From Campylobacter gracilis (GTDB lineage: Bacteria; Campylobacterota; Campylobacteria; Campylobacterales; Campylobacteraceae), in contig NZ_CP012196.1 in assembly GCF_001190745.1 (NCBI RefSeq), positions 1,488,001 to 1,552,000 of the forward strand: a stretch of DNA of 64,000 nt, read 5' to 3'. This document shows, piece by piece, positions 8,926 to 18,255 of this stretch. Positions within the stretch are counted from its first letter, which is position 1. Each line of letters begins with the position of its first letter. Below the pieces are notes generated by a model, which was not told the origin of the DNA, ran no database searches, and saw nothing but the letters and a program-made list of their open reading frames with translations. Both the position numbers and the translations under genes were made by a program.

Positions 8926-9867
8926 ATGAAAAAATTTTCTGTTGCTTTGGCCGGTTTGGCCTTACTAGCTAGCGTTTCAGGCGCTAAGGAGTTCATCAAT
9001 ATCGGCACCGGCGGTATGACCGGCACCTATTATCCGGTAGGCGGCGCGATTTGCCGCTTGGTAAATATGGATAAAAATATGAAATGCTCCGTGCAATCGA
9101 CGGGCGGCTCGACGTATAACGTCAATAACGTGCTTAAAAAAGAGCTAAATTTCGGCTTCGTTCAAAGCGATGTCGTCTATGATAAATACAACGGTACGGG
9201 CAAATTTCAAGGCGCGGCGGATAAAAATTTACGCTCCGTAATTTCGATCTATCCGGAGCTTTTGGCTTTCGTCGTCTCTAAAGAGAGCGGCATCAAAGCC
9301 TACGGCGACGCTGCGGGCAAAAAGATCAATATCGGAAACCCAGGCAGCGGCAACGAGCTAACCAGCACGATAGTTTTTGAAAACTACGACTTCGATCTCA
9401 AAAAGCTCGCCCAACACGGCGTTTTAACCGCGCAAGAATGCCCTATGGCGCTAAAAGATAAGAAAATCGATGGATACTTCTACGTCGTAGGACATCCAAC
9501 CGCAAATATCACCGATGCGGCGACTTCGCTTCCTATCGACTTAGTCGGCATCGATGATGAGCATATCAAAAAAATTCTAGAAAAATATCCGTATTTTGCC
9601 AAAGGCGTGATCCCTGCAAAAATGTATGACGGCGTAGATCACGATACGCAGACTATCGGCGTAAAGGCTGTGCTCGTAACCGACGCTAGCCAAAGCGACG
9701 AGGCGGTTAGAGCGGTAGTTAAGGCAATACTTGATAATTTCGACGAGTATAAAAAGCTACATCCTGCGCTAAATTTAGTGAGCAAAGAATCTCTTTTAGA
9801 GGGACTTAGCGCGCCGCTTCATCCTGCGGCAGAGGCGGTGTATAAAGAAGCCGGGTTGTTGAAATAG
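8926..9867 (+). CDS. TRAP transporter solute receptor, TAXI family
   Basis: This periplasmic binding protein of a tripartite ATP-independent transporter has a clear signal peptide (residues 1-20, cleavage after VSGA) and the TAXI hallmark NIGTGGMTGTYYPVGGAICR at its mature start. Length is 313 residues. AAAGGAG is well spaced from the ATG. It is 8 nt upstream of the fused membrane subunit, so the two form an operon. TAXI systems often take up dicarboxylates or glutamate, but the substrate cannot be inferred here. Confidence 0.95.
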   Translation: MKKFSVALAGLALLASVSGAKEFINIGTGGMTGTYYPVGGAICRLVNMDKNMKCSVQSTGGSTYNVNNVLKKELNFGFVQSDVVYDKYNGTGKFQGAADKNLRSVISIYPELLAFVVSKESGIKAYGDAAGKKINIGNPGSGNELTSTIVFENYDFDLKKLAQHGVLTAQECPMALKDKKIDGYFYVVGHPTANITDAATSLPIDLVGIDDEHIKKILEKYPYFAKGVIPAKMYDGVDHDTQTIGVKAVLVTDASQSDEAVRAVVKAILDNFDEYKKLHPALNLVSKESLLEGLSAPLHPAAEAVYKEAGLLK

Positions 9868-9875
9868 GCTAGTTG

Positions 9876-11957
9876 ATGGAGAAATCTACTCAAAACGACG
9901 AGCAGGTTTTAGAGGTAAAAAGTAGAGAATTTACCTCTAAAAAGCTCTTCTGGCTCGTGACGCTGGTCTGCTTCGCGTGGTCGGTCTTTCAGCTTTACAT
10001 CGCGTATTTTACGCTAAATACGAATATTGCGCGCTCGATCCACTTAGCATTCGCCATTTTTATAATTTTTTCGCTTTTTCCGTTTCGCCCGCGCTCTAAG
10101 GCGCATTTTTATATCCCGTTTTACGATTATATTTTATTAATCGTCGGAGTCGCCGCAATCTTGTATCCTGCGATAGAATTTAACGGGCTAGCGCAGCGCC
10201 CGGGAAATTATCTAAGCAGAGATATCGTAGCAGCCTTTATCGGAATTTTCATACTCTTTGAAGCAGGTCGTCGTATGATGGGACCAGCGCTTGGCATTAT
10301 CGCTTTTACCTTTCTTCTGTATTGTTACTTCGGCCCCTATATGCCAGATATCATTGCGCACCGCGGCGCAAGCTTTGAACTGCTTGCAGGGCATATGTTT
10401 TTAACGACAGAGGGCGTATTCGGCGTACCGGTAGGGGTCAGCACCAGCTTCATCTATCTGTTCGTGCTATTCGGCGCGCTTTTGGAGCGAGCCGGAGCGG
10501 GGCAGTATTTTATAAACGTAGCGTTTGCGATTTTAGGTCGCTTCTGCGGAGGACCCGCCAAGGCTAGCGTAATTGCCAGCGGACTAACCGGAATGGTAAG
10601 CGGCAGCTCGACCGCAAACGTCGTGACAGTGGGCACTTTTACGATCCCGCTAATGAAAAAGGCAGGGCTTACCGCCACTAAGGCGGGCGCTATCGAGGTC
10701 GCCGCCGGCGTAAACGGACAGCTCATGCCGCCTATTATGGGCGCTGCGGCGTTTATCATCGCAGAGTTTTTAGGTATGAGCTACACCAACGTAATGATCG
10801 CGGCGGTGATCCCCGCTTTCGTCTGCTATGCGGGGTTATTTTTTATCGTGCATCTTGAAAGCTGCAAGTTGGGGCTTCATGGCAGCCGCGATTACGCCAA
10901 GGTTTCAAAGCTAAAAATTATATTTAGCGGCATTCATTACATAATCCCGATTTTGGTGCTTCTTTTCACTCTATTAATTCTGAAAGAAAGCGCGATATCT
11001 GCGGCGTTTAACTCGATCTGCGTGCTATTTTTAATAATGATCGTACAAGAGCCCGCCAAGAAAACGATATTTGGCGAAAAGGTTGGCAAGTCCGATTTTA
11101 TCGTCGGCTTTGTCGATATCTTTTGGGCTATGGTGGGTGCTGCCAAAAATATGGTCACGGTAGCCGTTGCCACCGCGCTAGCGGGCATCATCATCGGCTC
11201 GATCTCGCTTACCGGGCTGGGACAGGTTCTTTCAGAGCTCGTAGAAGCAGTCGCAGGAAACAGCATAGTGCTGATACTTCTGATGACTGCGATAATGAGC
11301 CTGATTTTGGGCATGGGGCTTCCTACGACGGCGAATTATATCGTCGTTTCAAGCTTAATCGCGCCAGTGATTTTGATACTAGCGGGCAAAAACGGTTTTT
11401 TGATCCCTGCGATCGCAGTGCATCTTTTCGTATTTTATTTCGGAATTTTAGCCGATGATACCCCGCCTGTGGGTATTGCCGCATATGCTGCGGCGGGTAT
11501 CGCAAAGGCAAATCCGGTGACCGTGGGACTTCAGGGCTTCGTGTATGATCTACGTACCGCGGTGCTTCCGTTTGCGTTTTTCTTCAACAATAAGCTGCTT
11601 TTGATCCAAAGCATCGGCGATCCGATGGATTCAAAGAGCATCGTTTGGATCAGCGATCCATTGCAAATCGTGCTGATTTTTGCCACGGCGATCGTGGGCA
11701 TGTTTGCCTTCAGCTCCTCGCTACAAGGCTGGTTTGTAACAAAATGCAATCCACTAGAGCGCCTACTATTGCTGCTAGTAACGCCGCTAATGCTGGTGCC
11801 TAATATCTGCACGAAATTCATAGAATTTATCCCTAGCGAATACGCAAGTTATGGCATCGGCGCTGCGATCTACGCGCTGATCTTTACAAAACAGTGGCTT
11901 TTAAGACCTAAAGACTCTGGCGATACGCACGCCGAAAATAGCGCGCCTGCGGCGTAA
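9876..11957 (+). CDS. TRAP transporter permease, fused DctQ-DctM type
   Basis: This 693-residue inner-membrane protein fuses the small 4-TM (DctQ-like) subunit at the N-terminus (about residues 25-160) to the large 12-TM (DctM-like) subunit. The latter shows the conserved segments ASGLTGMVSGSSTANVVTVG and LGMGLPTTANYIV. It works with the TAXI receptor just upstream to drive Na+- or H+-coupled solute uptake. A TTG at 9873 directly precedes the ATG at 9876; I chose the ATG. A hairpin at 11968-11998 follows the stop. Confidence 0.95.
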   Translation: MEKSTQNDEQVLEVKSREFTSKKLFWLVTLVCFAWSVFQLYIAYFTLNTNIARSIHLAFAIFIIFSLFPFRPRSKAHFYIPFYDYILLIVGVAAILYPAIEFNGLAQRPGNYLSRDIVAAFIGIFILFEAGRRMMGPALGIIAFTFLLYCYFGPYMPDIIAHRGASFELLAGHMFLTTEGVFGVPVGVSTSFIYLFVLFGALLERAGAGQYFINVAFAILGRFCGGPAKASVIASGLTGMVSGSSTANVVTVGTFTIPLMKKAGLTATKAGAIEVAAGVNGQLMPPIMGAAAFIIAEFLGMSYTNVMIAAVIPAFVCYAGLFFIVHLESCKLGLHGSRDYAKVSKLKIIFSGIHYIIPILVLLFTLLILKESAISAAFNSICVLFLIMIVQEPAKKTIFGEKVGKSDFIVGFVDIFWAMVGAAKNMVTVAVATALAGIIIGSISLTGLGQVLSELVEAVAGNSIVLILLMTAIMSLILGMGLPTTANYIVVSSLIAPVILILAGKNGFLIPAIAVHLFVFYFGILADDTPPVGIAAYAAAGIAKANPVTVGLQGFVYDLRTAVLPFAFFFNNKLLLIQSIGDPMDSKSIVWISDPLQIVLIFATAIVGMFAFSSSLQGWFVTKCNPLERLLLLLVTPLMLVPNICTKFIEFIPSEYASYGIGAAIYALIFTKQWLLRPKDSGDTHAENSAPAA

Positions 11958-11967
11958 ATCCAAATTT

Positions 11968-11998
11968 GATCTCGCTAAATTTTAAAATTTGCGGGGTC
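11968..11998 (+). terminator. probable terminator after the TRAP operon
   Basis: GATCTCGC (11968-11975) pairs with GCGGGGTC (11991-11998), allowing G-U pairs, and the stem can continue through AAATT/AATTT inside the loop. The downstream TTATTAAATTTATCTT is T-rich but interrupted. It lies 11 nt after the permease stop. Confidence 0.55.
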
Positions 11999-12562
11999 TT
12001 ATTAAATTTATCTTCTTACTTTGCATTCTTGCGCCAGGATTTTAAATTTGGATTGACTCTTTACTTCTAAATTTAAAACCTCGACAGATTGTGCCATGCT
12101 GATAAATCTAGTTTAAATTTAAATCCGCCTATATAAACTACTCAAAATTTTAAATTGCGCCGAAGCAATTATGCCCCTTAGTAAGATAAATTTATTCATA
12201 CGAAGCTACTGTGTTAAAAAATGTCGCATATTAATCCCATGCTAGTCTATAATTATCGCAAGCCGCAGGATGCACGAAATCAATAGAGCAAAGCCGTTTT
12301 CGCGTTGCCGCTTGTAATGCCTTCGATAGTTTAAAATATACACGTCCGCAAAAGCGAAAATGATTCTTATAGCAGATAAAATCAAAAACTGTACAAAATT
12401 TCTTCAAAACGATTTGATAATTAAAACCGGGCGTTATAAAATTTTACTTATTTACAGCAATTTCTTGATTATATGTTGTACTTTATTTAAAATAATTTTT
12501 ATAAAAATATCGATGGAATGGGTAACTATTAGTGAAATTTAATTCTATAAAAATACTTTAAT

Positions 12563-12597
12563 AATTAATATTAATTTTATCCGCTTTGAGTTATAAT
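12563..12597 (+). promoter_or_regulatory. promoter and possible Fur operator of the TonB-dependent receptor
   Basis: A perfect 14-bp palindrome AATTAATATTAATT (12563-12576) is followed by a consensus -10 box TATAAT (12592-12597), 33 nt before the ATG. The position and the AT-rich palindrome fit an iron-repression site. That it is a Fur site is inferred from the gene it controls, not from a strict consensus match. Confidence 0.5.
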
Positions 12598-12629
12598 CCG
12601 CGATTAAATTTCAAAATAGAGGAACAAAA

Positions 12630-14753
12630 ATGCAAAAAGATATGTATTTTAAAAAGGCGAAATTTATTGCATTATCGATATGCGCGAGCGTTTCGATTTT
12701 ATGCGGCGTCGAAGGCTCACACCTAAGCAGTGACGCAAATAGCACGAATCTTGGCGAAATCGTAGTAAGCGCGAGCGGCTTTCGCCAAGATATTAGGCAG
12801 GCGCCCGCCACCATTTCCACCTTGGATAATAAAGAGATATCAAGCGGCAGCTTCACTTCGCTGCACGATATCGCGAATAAAATGCCGGGCGTCAGCGTTA
12901 TTGCAGGTGACGACGGCCCGGCAAGCGGGATATCCATCAGAGGAATGGAAAGCTCTCAAACCCTTGTTCTTATCGACGGCAAACGCGTAAGTTCCGCGGC
13001 GGCGAACCCAAAAGGCGGAGCGGGCGATATGAACTCGAATTTTATCCCGCCCGCAGGAGCGATCGAGCGTATCGAAGTGATTAGGGGGCCGATGAGCTCG
13101 CTTTACGGAAGCGATGCGGTAGGCGGCGTGATAAATATCATTACGAAAAAGAATTTTTCTAAATTTAGCGGAAGCGCCACCATATCTACGACTATCCAAG
13201 ATCACGAGGGTATCGGAGATGGTAAGATGGGCGAAGCCTACGTCAATATTCCCTTCGGGCAGTATGCGGCGCTTCAGCTGTGGGGATATAAAAAGCTGCG
13301 CGATGAGGACGGCTATAAGGGAGGCTATCAAAAGAGCGATAAATCGGATTCTAACGCCAAGCTTTGGCTAACGCCGGATGAAAATAATAAATTTTACGTT
13401 CAAACCGGAAGGCAAAATCACGATTATTCAAGGACTCTTGGTAAAACCGCCGTTTATCCCAACGCGCGCGGATTAAATCACTATAAATATAAAAGAGAAA
13501 ATCACGGCGTCGGATATTTGGGCGAGTTTGAAAGCTTAAGTGCTGATATAAGTTATTTTTGGGATAAGACTCGCCGTACGAGCATTTTTGATAGCCTTTC
13601 GCCCGCAATCGTAAAAAATAGAAATTTTAATTCCAAATTTACGACTTATCTTGGTATAAATACGCTTACCTTCGGCTACGATTTTAGCAAACAGGATGTG
13701 CAAACCACTTTCATCGTTTCAAACGCGAATAGGCAAAATTTACGCTCTCCGCAGCGATTTTCTATGAGCGAGCATGCGGGATTTTTAGAGGATGAGATTG
13801 AAATTTTGGAAAATACGCTATTTTTAACGCTCGGCGGCAGACTCACGCACAACGAATACTTCGGCAACCACTTTTCTCCTAGGGCCTACGCGACGTTTAA
13901 TATAGGTGATACCTGGACGATCAAAGGCGGCGTCGCAACCGGTTATAAAACTCCCGACGTCAATCAAATTTCGCCGGAAGTAGGCACGATTCAGGGCGGC
14001 TGGAGGATTATAGATTTCGGTAACAAGGATTTAAAGCCCGAGAAAAGCACGACCTACGAGATCGGGCTTTATTACGACAATGCAGACGATCTGCGCGGCA
14101 ATATCACGCTATTTAAAAACGACTTCAAAGATAAAATTTTAGATACCGATGGCAGCAATATCAATAGGATTCCCGCTTACGGAGGCTGCGCCGGCGCGCC
14201 GAGCGTTAATTGTCCGGGTTGGGGAACGTATTTTAATATAGAAGGAGCCGAGGTTTACGGCGTTGAGCTGAGCGGCGATTACGATATTACTAAGAGGCTA
14301 AATTTCAAGGCGAACTACACCTATAGCCACTCCGAGATCGAAACCGGGGATCCTACGATCTATACGCCAAACGGCGCCGTTAAATTTAGCCAAACCAATC
14401 TTAGTAGGCTAGATGGCAAATCCCTGACCGCTACTCCGAAGCATGCCGCACATGCGACGCTTAACTATAGGCCGATCGCTCCGCTTTCTACCTTTATTGG
14501 CCTTAATTACGAAAGCGAGCTTACAAGCGTACAATTCGGTCCGGGCAATAGAGTCAGCAAAAACGACAAAAAGCTTTTTACTACGGATTTGGGCGCACAA
14601 TACGATTTAAACGATAATCTGAGCCTAAATTTAACCGCCTACAATATCTTCGATAACGTCCGATACGACGAGGGTCTCGCCGACGACGGCAATTACTATT
14701 GGTATCCCGAGGAGGGCAGGAGGTTTTGGTTCAAGGTAAACGCTAAATGGTAA
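12630..14753 (+). CDS. TonB-dependent outer-membrane receptor, ferric catecholate type (CfrA/FepA-like)
   Basis: It imports a ferric siderophore across the outer membrane using TonB energy. A signal peptide (about residues 1-30) precedes a TonB-box-like stretch (GEIVVSAS), a plug domain (about 45-165, with GPMSSLYGSDAVGGVINI) and a 22-strand barrel ending in an aromatic residue (FKVNAKW). Length is 707 residues. AGAGGAAC lies upstream of the ATG. The next gene, a putative siderophore esterase, overlaps it by 7 nt, which favours a catecholate such as enterobactin or its salmochelin-like forms. The exact ligand is inferred. Confidence 0.92.
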   Translation: MQKDMYFKKAKFIALSICASVSILCGVEGSHLSSDANSTNLGEIVVSASGFRQDIRQAPATISTLDNKEISSGSFTSLHDIANKMPGVSVIAGDDGPASGISIRGMESSQTLVLIDGKRVSSAAANPKGGAGDMNSNFIPPAGAIERIEVIRGPMSSLYGSDAVGGVINIITKKNFSKFSGSATISTTIQDHEGIGDGKMGEAYVNIPFGQYAALQLWGYKKLRDEDGYKGGYQKSDKSDSNAKLWLTPDENNKFYVQTGRQNHDYSRTLGKTAVYPNARGLNHYKYKRENHGVGYLGEFESLSADISYFWDKTRRTSIFDSLSPAIVKNRNFNSKFTTYLGINTLTFGYDFSKQDVQTTFIVSNANRQNLRSPQRFSMSEHAGFLEDEIEILENTLFLTLGGRLTHNEYFGNHFSPRAYATFNIGDTWTIKGGVATGYKTPDVNQISPEVGTIQGGWRIIDFGNKDLKPEKSTTYEIGLYYDNADDLRGNITLFKNDFKDKILDTDGSNINRIPAYGGCAGAPSVNCPGWGTYFNIEGAEVYGVELSGDYDITKRLNFKANYTYSHSEIETGDPTIYTPNGAVKFSQTNLSRLDGKSLTATPKHAAHATLNYRPIAPLSTFIGLNYESELTSVQFGPGNRVSKNDKKLFTTDLGAQYDLNDNLSLNLTAYNIFDNVRYDEGLADDGNYYWYPEEGRRFWFKVNAKW

Positions 14754-15649
14754 GCCTAAAGAGCTTTCTTGCGGTATTTAACGCGCTCTTTTTAGCGTGC
14801 TTATTCGCTTGCGATCTGGGGGCAAAACCGCCGCAAAAGATTGAGCGGATAAGCGAGGCTGCGCGCGAAATGTTTAACGTGAGCGATTTTATTCTAAAAA
14901 GCAAGAGCGGCGAAAAATATAAAATTTTTATAGCTCGCCAAAAAAATATCGCTCGTTACGATAGGGTAGTTTTTATGGTTGATGCGAACGCGCAAGTTGC
15001 TATGCTTTTAAACTCTTATGCGCAAATTTACGCAGGTTTAAATAGTGCGAAAGAAAATGCCGAAACCGGGCCTAAATTAAATAAAACCGTTCTTATAGTA
15101 GGCATCGGATACGACAGCCCGCTAGCGTATGATACTAAGCGTCGCACGAGAGATTTAACGCCCGCGGCGAGTGGCGAAGAGTATGCAAACGGCGGCGGCG
15201 CAGCAGAATTTTACGATTTCGTAAAAGATGAATTATTTCCGCTCGTGGAGAAAAAATACTCTACGGCAAAAAGCGATAAAATTTACTTCGGACATTCTTT
15301 TGGCGGGCTATTCGGGATTTATGCTTTGCTGCGCGACGATGGGATTTTCGACGAGTTTTTTATCGCCTCGCCTTCGTTGTGGTGGGGCGAATCACAGCTG
15401 ATCAGAGATGCCCTAGACGAGGGAAAACTTAGATCAAATTTAAAAGCGAAATTCATAATGCTCGTTGCTGGCTCGCGTGAAATGCGTAAAGGAAAAACCG
15501 ATAAAGCGGGAATTTTAAAAGCGGCCGATCTAGCTGAAATTTTAAAAACAAAGGGGCTTTCTTGCGAATTTAAGCTCTACGAAGGCGCTTCGCACGGCGA
15601 AGTAATCCCATTGGCTTTGCGAGATTTAGCGCTATTTACGCAAAGATAA
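14747..15649 (+). CDS. periplasmic siderophore esterase, IroE/Cee-like alpha/beta hydrolase
   Basis: This is an alpha/beta hydrolase of the esterase-D/Fes/IroE group. The nucleophile elbow is GHSFGG, within FGHSFGGLFGIYALL, and ASPSLWWGE and the catalytic His in GASHGE are also present. The N-terminus is an export signal, possibly a lipoprotein signal ending LFAC. The Campylobacter homologue Cee hydrolyses ferric enterobactin in the periplasm so that the linear products can be imported. The start overlaps the end of the receptor gene by 7 nt, implying co-expression with the receptor. Length is 300 residues. Confidence 0.85.
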   Translation: MVSLKSFLAVFNALFLACLFACDLGAKPPQKIERISEAAREMFNVSDFILKSKSGEKYKIFIARQKNIARYDRVVFMVDANAQVAMLLNSYAQIYAGLNSAKENAETGPKLNKTVLIVGIGYDSPLAYDTKRRTRDLTPAASGEEYANGGGAAEFYDFVKDELFPLVEKKYSTAKSDKIYFGHSFGGLFGIYALLRDDGIFDEFFIASPSLWWGESQLIRDALDEGKLRSNLKAKFIMLVAGSREMRKGKTDKAGILKAADLAEILKTKGLSCEFKLYEGASHGEVIPLALRDLALFTQR

Positions 15650-15659
15650 TCTTCTATTT

Positions 15660-15689
15660 AGCCGGTAAAACCTTGATCTAAACCCGGCT
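15660..15689 (+). terminator. possible terminator of the receptor-esterase operon
   Basis: AGCCGG (15660-15665) pairs with CCGGCT (15684-15689) and is followed by CGTTTATATTT. The loop is long (18 nt) and the T-run is broken, so this is tentative. Confidence 0.35.
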
Positions 15690-15818
15690 CGTTTATATTT
15701 GCAAGCGCAAGACCGTACGGCGCAGGCCCGTTGATCGCGCCTAAACGCGTCACCGGATTTAAGAAATTAAACTTTAAAGCCGTTTTGGCTAGTATCGCGC
15801 AAATTTAAAGGAGAGAAA

Positions 15819-16067
15819 ATGCAAAGTTTCAAATGGCAAATTTCAAAGCGGCTCAAGCAGGCGATGCGAGAGCGAGATATCGATAATCTCACGCTCGTGC
15901 GGCGCACTGACGAGCTGTATTCGCGCTCGCACCCGGGCCACGACGAGGATATGCGCGCCGAAGTTTACACGGTTTTGGACGAATACGCACCCAATGTTGA
16001 TATTGAAATCTTTGATTTAGTCTGCAAGATTCTAGACGTCAAGATCGAGCTAGGCAAGGATGCTTGA
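15819..16067 (+). CDS. small conserved-looking hypothetical protein
   Basis: This 82-residue protein is soluble and charged, with a basic N-terminal half (WQISKRLKQAMRERD) and an acidic, helical C-terminal half. AAAGGAGAG is ideally placed before the ATG, so it is probably translated. I recognise no family. It stands alone, with about 170 bp before it and 200 bp before lrgA. A small regulator is possible, but nothing in the sequence proves it. Confidence 0.6.
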   Translation: MQSFKWQISKRLKQAMRERDIDNLTLVRRTDELYSRSHPGHDEDMRAEVYTVLDEYAPNVDIEIFDLVCKILDVKIELGKDA

Positions 16068-16270
16068 TTGAGTAGTCGTCGCCGGATTTTATCCGTGCCG
16101 CAAAGCTAAATTTAGCGCTATGATAAATCTCAAAATTCTACCTAAAGCCTAGCTACAGAGCTTACTTAAGTAAATTTTGCCGCAAAATTTCGCCCAAAAT
16201 CCGCAAGATTAATATCTATTTTAACTGCAAAGTGCTAAATTTAGCGCTAAATTTTAATCCGAGGTAAGCT

Positions 16271-16729
16271 TTGAACTACTTAATCCAATTCAGTGTGATT
16301 TTAGGGATATCTTTTGTTGCGGAGATTTTGGCGGCGCTCGTGCCTGTGCCGATCCCCGCTAGCATCTACGGACTAGTCATTATGCTTTTAGCCCTGATCT
16401 TTAAACTCATCAAAGTATCGCAGATCAGAGAAACCGTGTCATTTTTTATGCAGATCATGCCAGTGATTTTCATCCCGGCGGGCGCTGCGATCATCATCGC
16501 AGGCGACGCGCTACGCCAGCATCTTTTCGCAATCATCGCGATTACGGCAGTCTCTACGGTAGTAGTCATCGGTGCAAGCGGCGCGGTAACGCAGATCTTT
16601 TATAAAATCGCACTCGCCCGCGTTAAGCGCAGGCTCTACGCAGCCGCACATGAACAAGACGGCGTGAATACAAAGGGTGTGGATGCGAAGCTGGAGCGCG
16701 AAATTTTATCCGGAGACGACAAAAAATGA
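16271..16729 (+). CDS. lrgA: LrgA/CidA-family holin-like membrane protein
   Basis: The 152-residue protein has four membrane segments in its first 115 residues. The family pattern PVPIPASIYGLVIMLLALIF is near the start and PAGAAII in the middle, with a charged tail following. LrgA/CidA proteins act with LrgB/CidB in murein-hydrolase control, and in some bacteria as pyruvate transporters. The start is TTG at 16271 with GAGGTAA upstream. The stop overlaps the lrgB start by 4 nt. Confidence 0.88.
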   Translation: MNYLIQFSVILGISFVAEILAALVPVPIPASIYGLVIMLLALIFKLIKVSQIRETVSFFMQIMPVIFIPAGAAIIIAGDALRQHLFAIIAITAVSTVVVIGASGAVTQIFYKIALARVKRRLYAAAHEQDGVNTKGVDAKLEREILSGDDKK

Positions 16730-17418
16730 GAGAAATTTTAATGAACTCCGCTTTTTTCGGCGTGTTTTTGTGCCTGGGCTCATTTGAGCTGGGACTTTAT
16801 CTAAAAAAGCGCTTTAAGCTAACTATTTTCAATCCGCTTCTAATCGGTATCGTGCTTACCGTCTGCGTGCTTTTACTCTTTAAAATTCCATACGAAAAAT
16901 TTAACGCCAGCGCCTCGCACATTAGCTTTTTCTTAACGCCGATTACCGTCTGTCTAGCCGTGCCACTGTACGAGCAGCTGGCGCTTTTGCGAAGTAATTT
17001 TTTAGCTATTTTTGCAGGATTGATTTCGGGTATGATCGCAGGGCTAGGCAGCATCTACGCGATGTCGGTAATATTTGGGCTAAATCACACAATGTATGTC
17101 ACGCTACTACCGAAATCCGTCACGGCGCCAATCGGTATGGGTATCAGCGAAAGCTTAGGCGGCATCGTGACACTAACGGTGGCCTGCATCATCGCTACGG
17201 GCATCATCGGCAGTGTATTTGGCGAGGCACTACTTAAAATTTTTGGCATAAAAAAGGCGATGGCAAAAGGTATCGCCCTAGGCTGCGCGAGCCACGCGAT
17301 GGGAACGGCGCGCGCTCTTGAGATCGGTGACGTAGAGGGCGCAATGGCGTCTTTAGCGATGGCAGTTACGGGACTTCTTACCGTCATCGGTGCCGGTATT
17401 TTTGCACATTTCATCTAA
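16726..17418 (+). CDS. lrgB: LrgB/CidB-family membrane protein
   Basis: At 230 residues it matches the family length, with about seven membrane segments. The conserved signatures are LLPKSVTAPIGMGISESLGG and ASHAMGTARALEIG. It is the partner of the LrgA protein encoded immediately upstream (4-nt overlap). The next gene starts 9 nt downstream behind AAGGAG, so the three genes form one operon. Confidence 0.93.
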   Translation: MREILMNSAFFGVFLCLGSFELGLYLKKRFKLTIFNPLLIGIVLTVCVLLLFKIPYEKFNASASHISFFLTPITVCLAVPLYEQLALLRSNFLAIFAGLISGMIAGLGSIYAMSVIFGLNHTMYVTLLPKSVTAPIGMGISESLGGIVTLTVACIIATGIIGSVFGEALLKIFGIKKAMAKGIALGCASHAMGTARALEIGDVEGAMASLAMAVTGLLTVIGAGIFAHFI

Positions 17419-17427
17419 GGAGAAAAT

Positions 17428-17994
17428 ATGATAATCTCGATCGCTAGACAAACTGGCGCAGGCGGGCGCGAAACTGCGCGCAAACTAGCCGAGCGCTTAG
17501 GCTATACCTATCTAGCCAAGGCGGATCTGCTCCGCAAAGCAGACGAGCTTGGCTGCTTCGAGCAGATGTATGAGTTCTACAACGAAATGCCCGTAAATAC
17601 GCTACTTCAGGCAATCTCGCACAACGAGCTAGCCAATGAGCAAAAACGCGATCGCATCGTAGCAATCTACGAAAAGATCGTCTCGGGCGGCAACGTTATA
17701 GTGCTTGGGCGCTGCGCAGGGTTTTTCTTGCGCGGACATCCGGATCTGCTGACGGTATTTCTACGTGCGAGCGATGAGTTTAAACTTGCCAGATTAGAAA
17801 AAGAGGGCCATACCGACGCGCGCGAGTATATGGAAAATAGCGACGCAGGCAGGATGAGCTTTCATCAATACTACACCAACCAAGTCTGGGGTGCGTCCGC
17901 AAACTACAATATCTGCATCGACACATCGTATTGCGGCATCGATAATGCGGTAAATATCATCGAGTATCTGGTCAAACATCACATTGAAAAGTGA
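17428..17994 (+). CDS. cytidylate-kinase-like family protein
   Basis: The 188-residue protein starts MIISIARQTGAGGRETARKL, the modified P-loop of the AAA_26 / cytidylate-kinase-like family (PF13189), which replaces GxxGxGKS with GxGGxE. A lid-like region with paired charged residues is present (VFLRASDEFKLARLEKE). The substrate is not established for most members; it is distinct from the housekeeping Cmk. It is the third gene of the lrgAB operon. Confidence 0.85.
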   Translation: MIISIARQTGAGGRETARKLAERLGYTYLAKADLLRKADELGCFEQMYEFYNEMPVNTLLQAISHNELANEQKRDRIVAIYEKIVSGGNVIVLGRCAGFFLRGHPDLLTVFLRASDEFKLARLEKEGHTDAREYMENSDAGRMSFHQYYTNQVWGASANYNICIDTSYCGIDNAVNIIEYLVKHHIEK

Positions 17995-17996
17995 TT

Positions 17997-18049
17997 TGCG
18001 CCTAAGCGCACAAAAGTGGAATTTGTCTTTTCAAAGATGAATTCCACTT
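17997..18049 (+). other. tandem hairpins after the lrgAB-kinase operon
   Basis: Three bases after the kinase stop there is TGCGC-CTAA-GCGCA (17997-18010). A long hairpin follows, with perfect 10-bp arms at 18014-18023 and 18040-18049 (AAGTGGAATT / AATTCCACTT) and an inner TCTTT/AAAGA stem. No T-run follows, so this is not a classical terminator. It could protect the mRNA 3' end or be a relic of a small repeat element. Confidence 0.5.
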
Positions 18050-18255
18050 GATCTTGCAAACCCACCCTACTTCTATTGTAATTTAAAATTTACATCTTTT
18101 TTGAGCTTGAATTATATTTGCAAATGACGCATTTAGGTGTATTATAAAACCTTTCGTTCAATGCGACATAAATTCTAAACCGCGCCTACTCACCGAAAAT
18201 CAGCAAAATTTAGCTAAAATTTGACGAAATTTAAATCCAAATTTAAGGAGATAAG

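Larger units (their letters stand above)
11958..12629. other. 672-bp intergenic region between TRAP and siderophore receptor genes
   Basis: It contains the likely TRAP terminator (11968-11998) at its left end and the promoter/operator of the TonB receptor at its right end (12563-12597). The middle is AT-rich and holds only a 60-codon frame at 12360-12542 with no convincing ribosome-binding site or recognisable product. I see no RNA gene in it. Confidence 0.6.

Noticed and set aside
12360-12542. 60-codon frame (MILIADKIKNCTKF...) in the gap before the TonB receptor
   Set aside because: AT-rich, no convincing ribosome-binding site, no recognisable protein pattern, and such frames are expected by chance in this composition.
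16105-16245. Two perfect GCTAAATTTAGC palindromes upstream of lrgA (16105-16116, 16234-16245) as a possible operator
   Set aside because: The same word or its core occurs repeatedly in this window (for example near 22558 and 54055), so it looks like a general genome word rather than a specific site.
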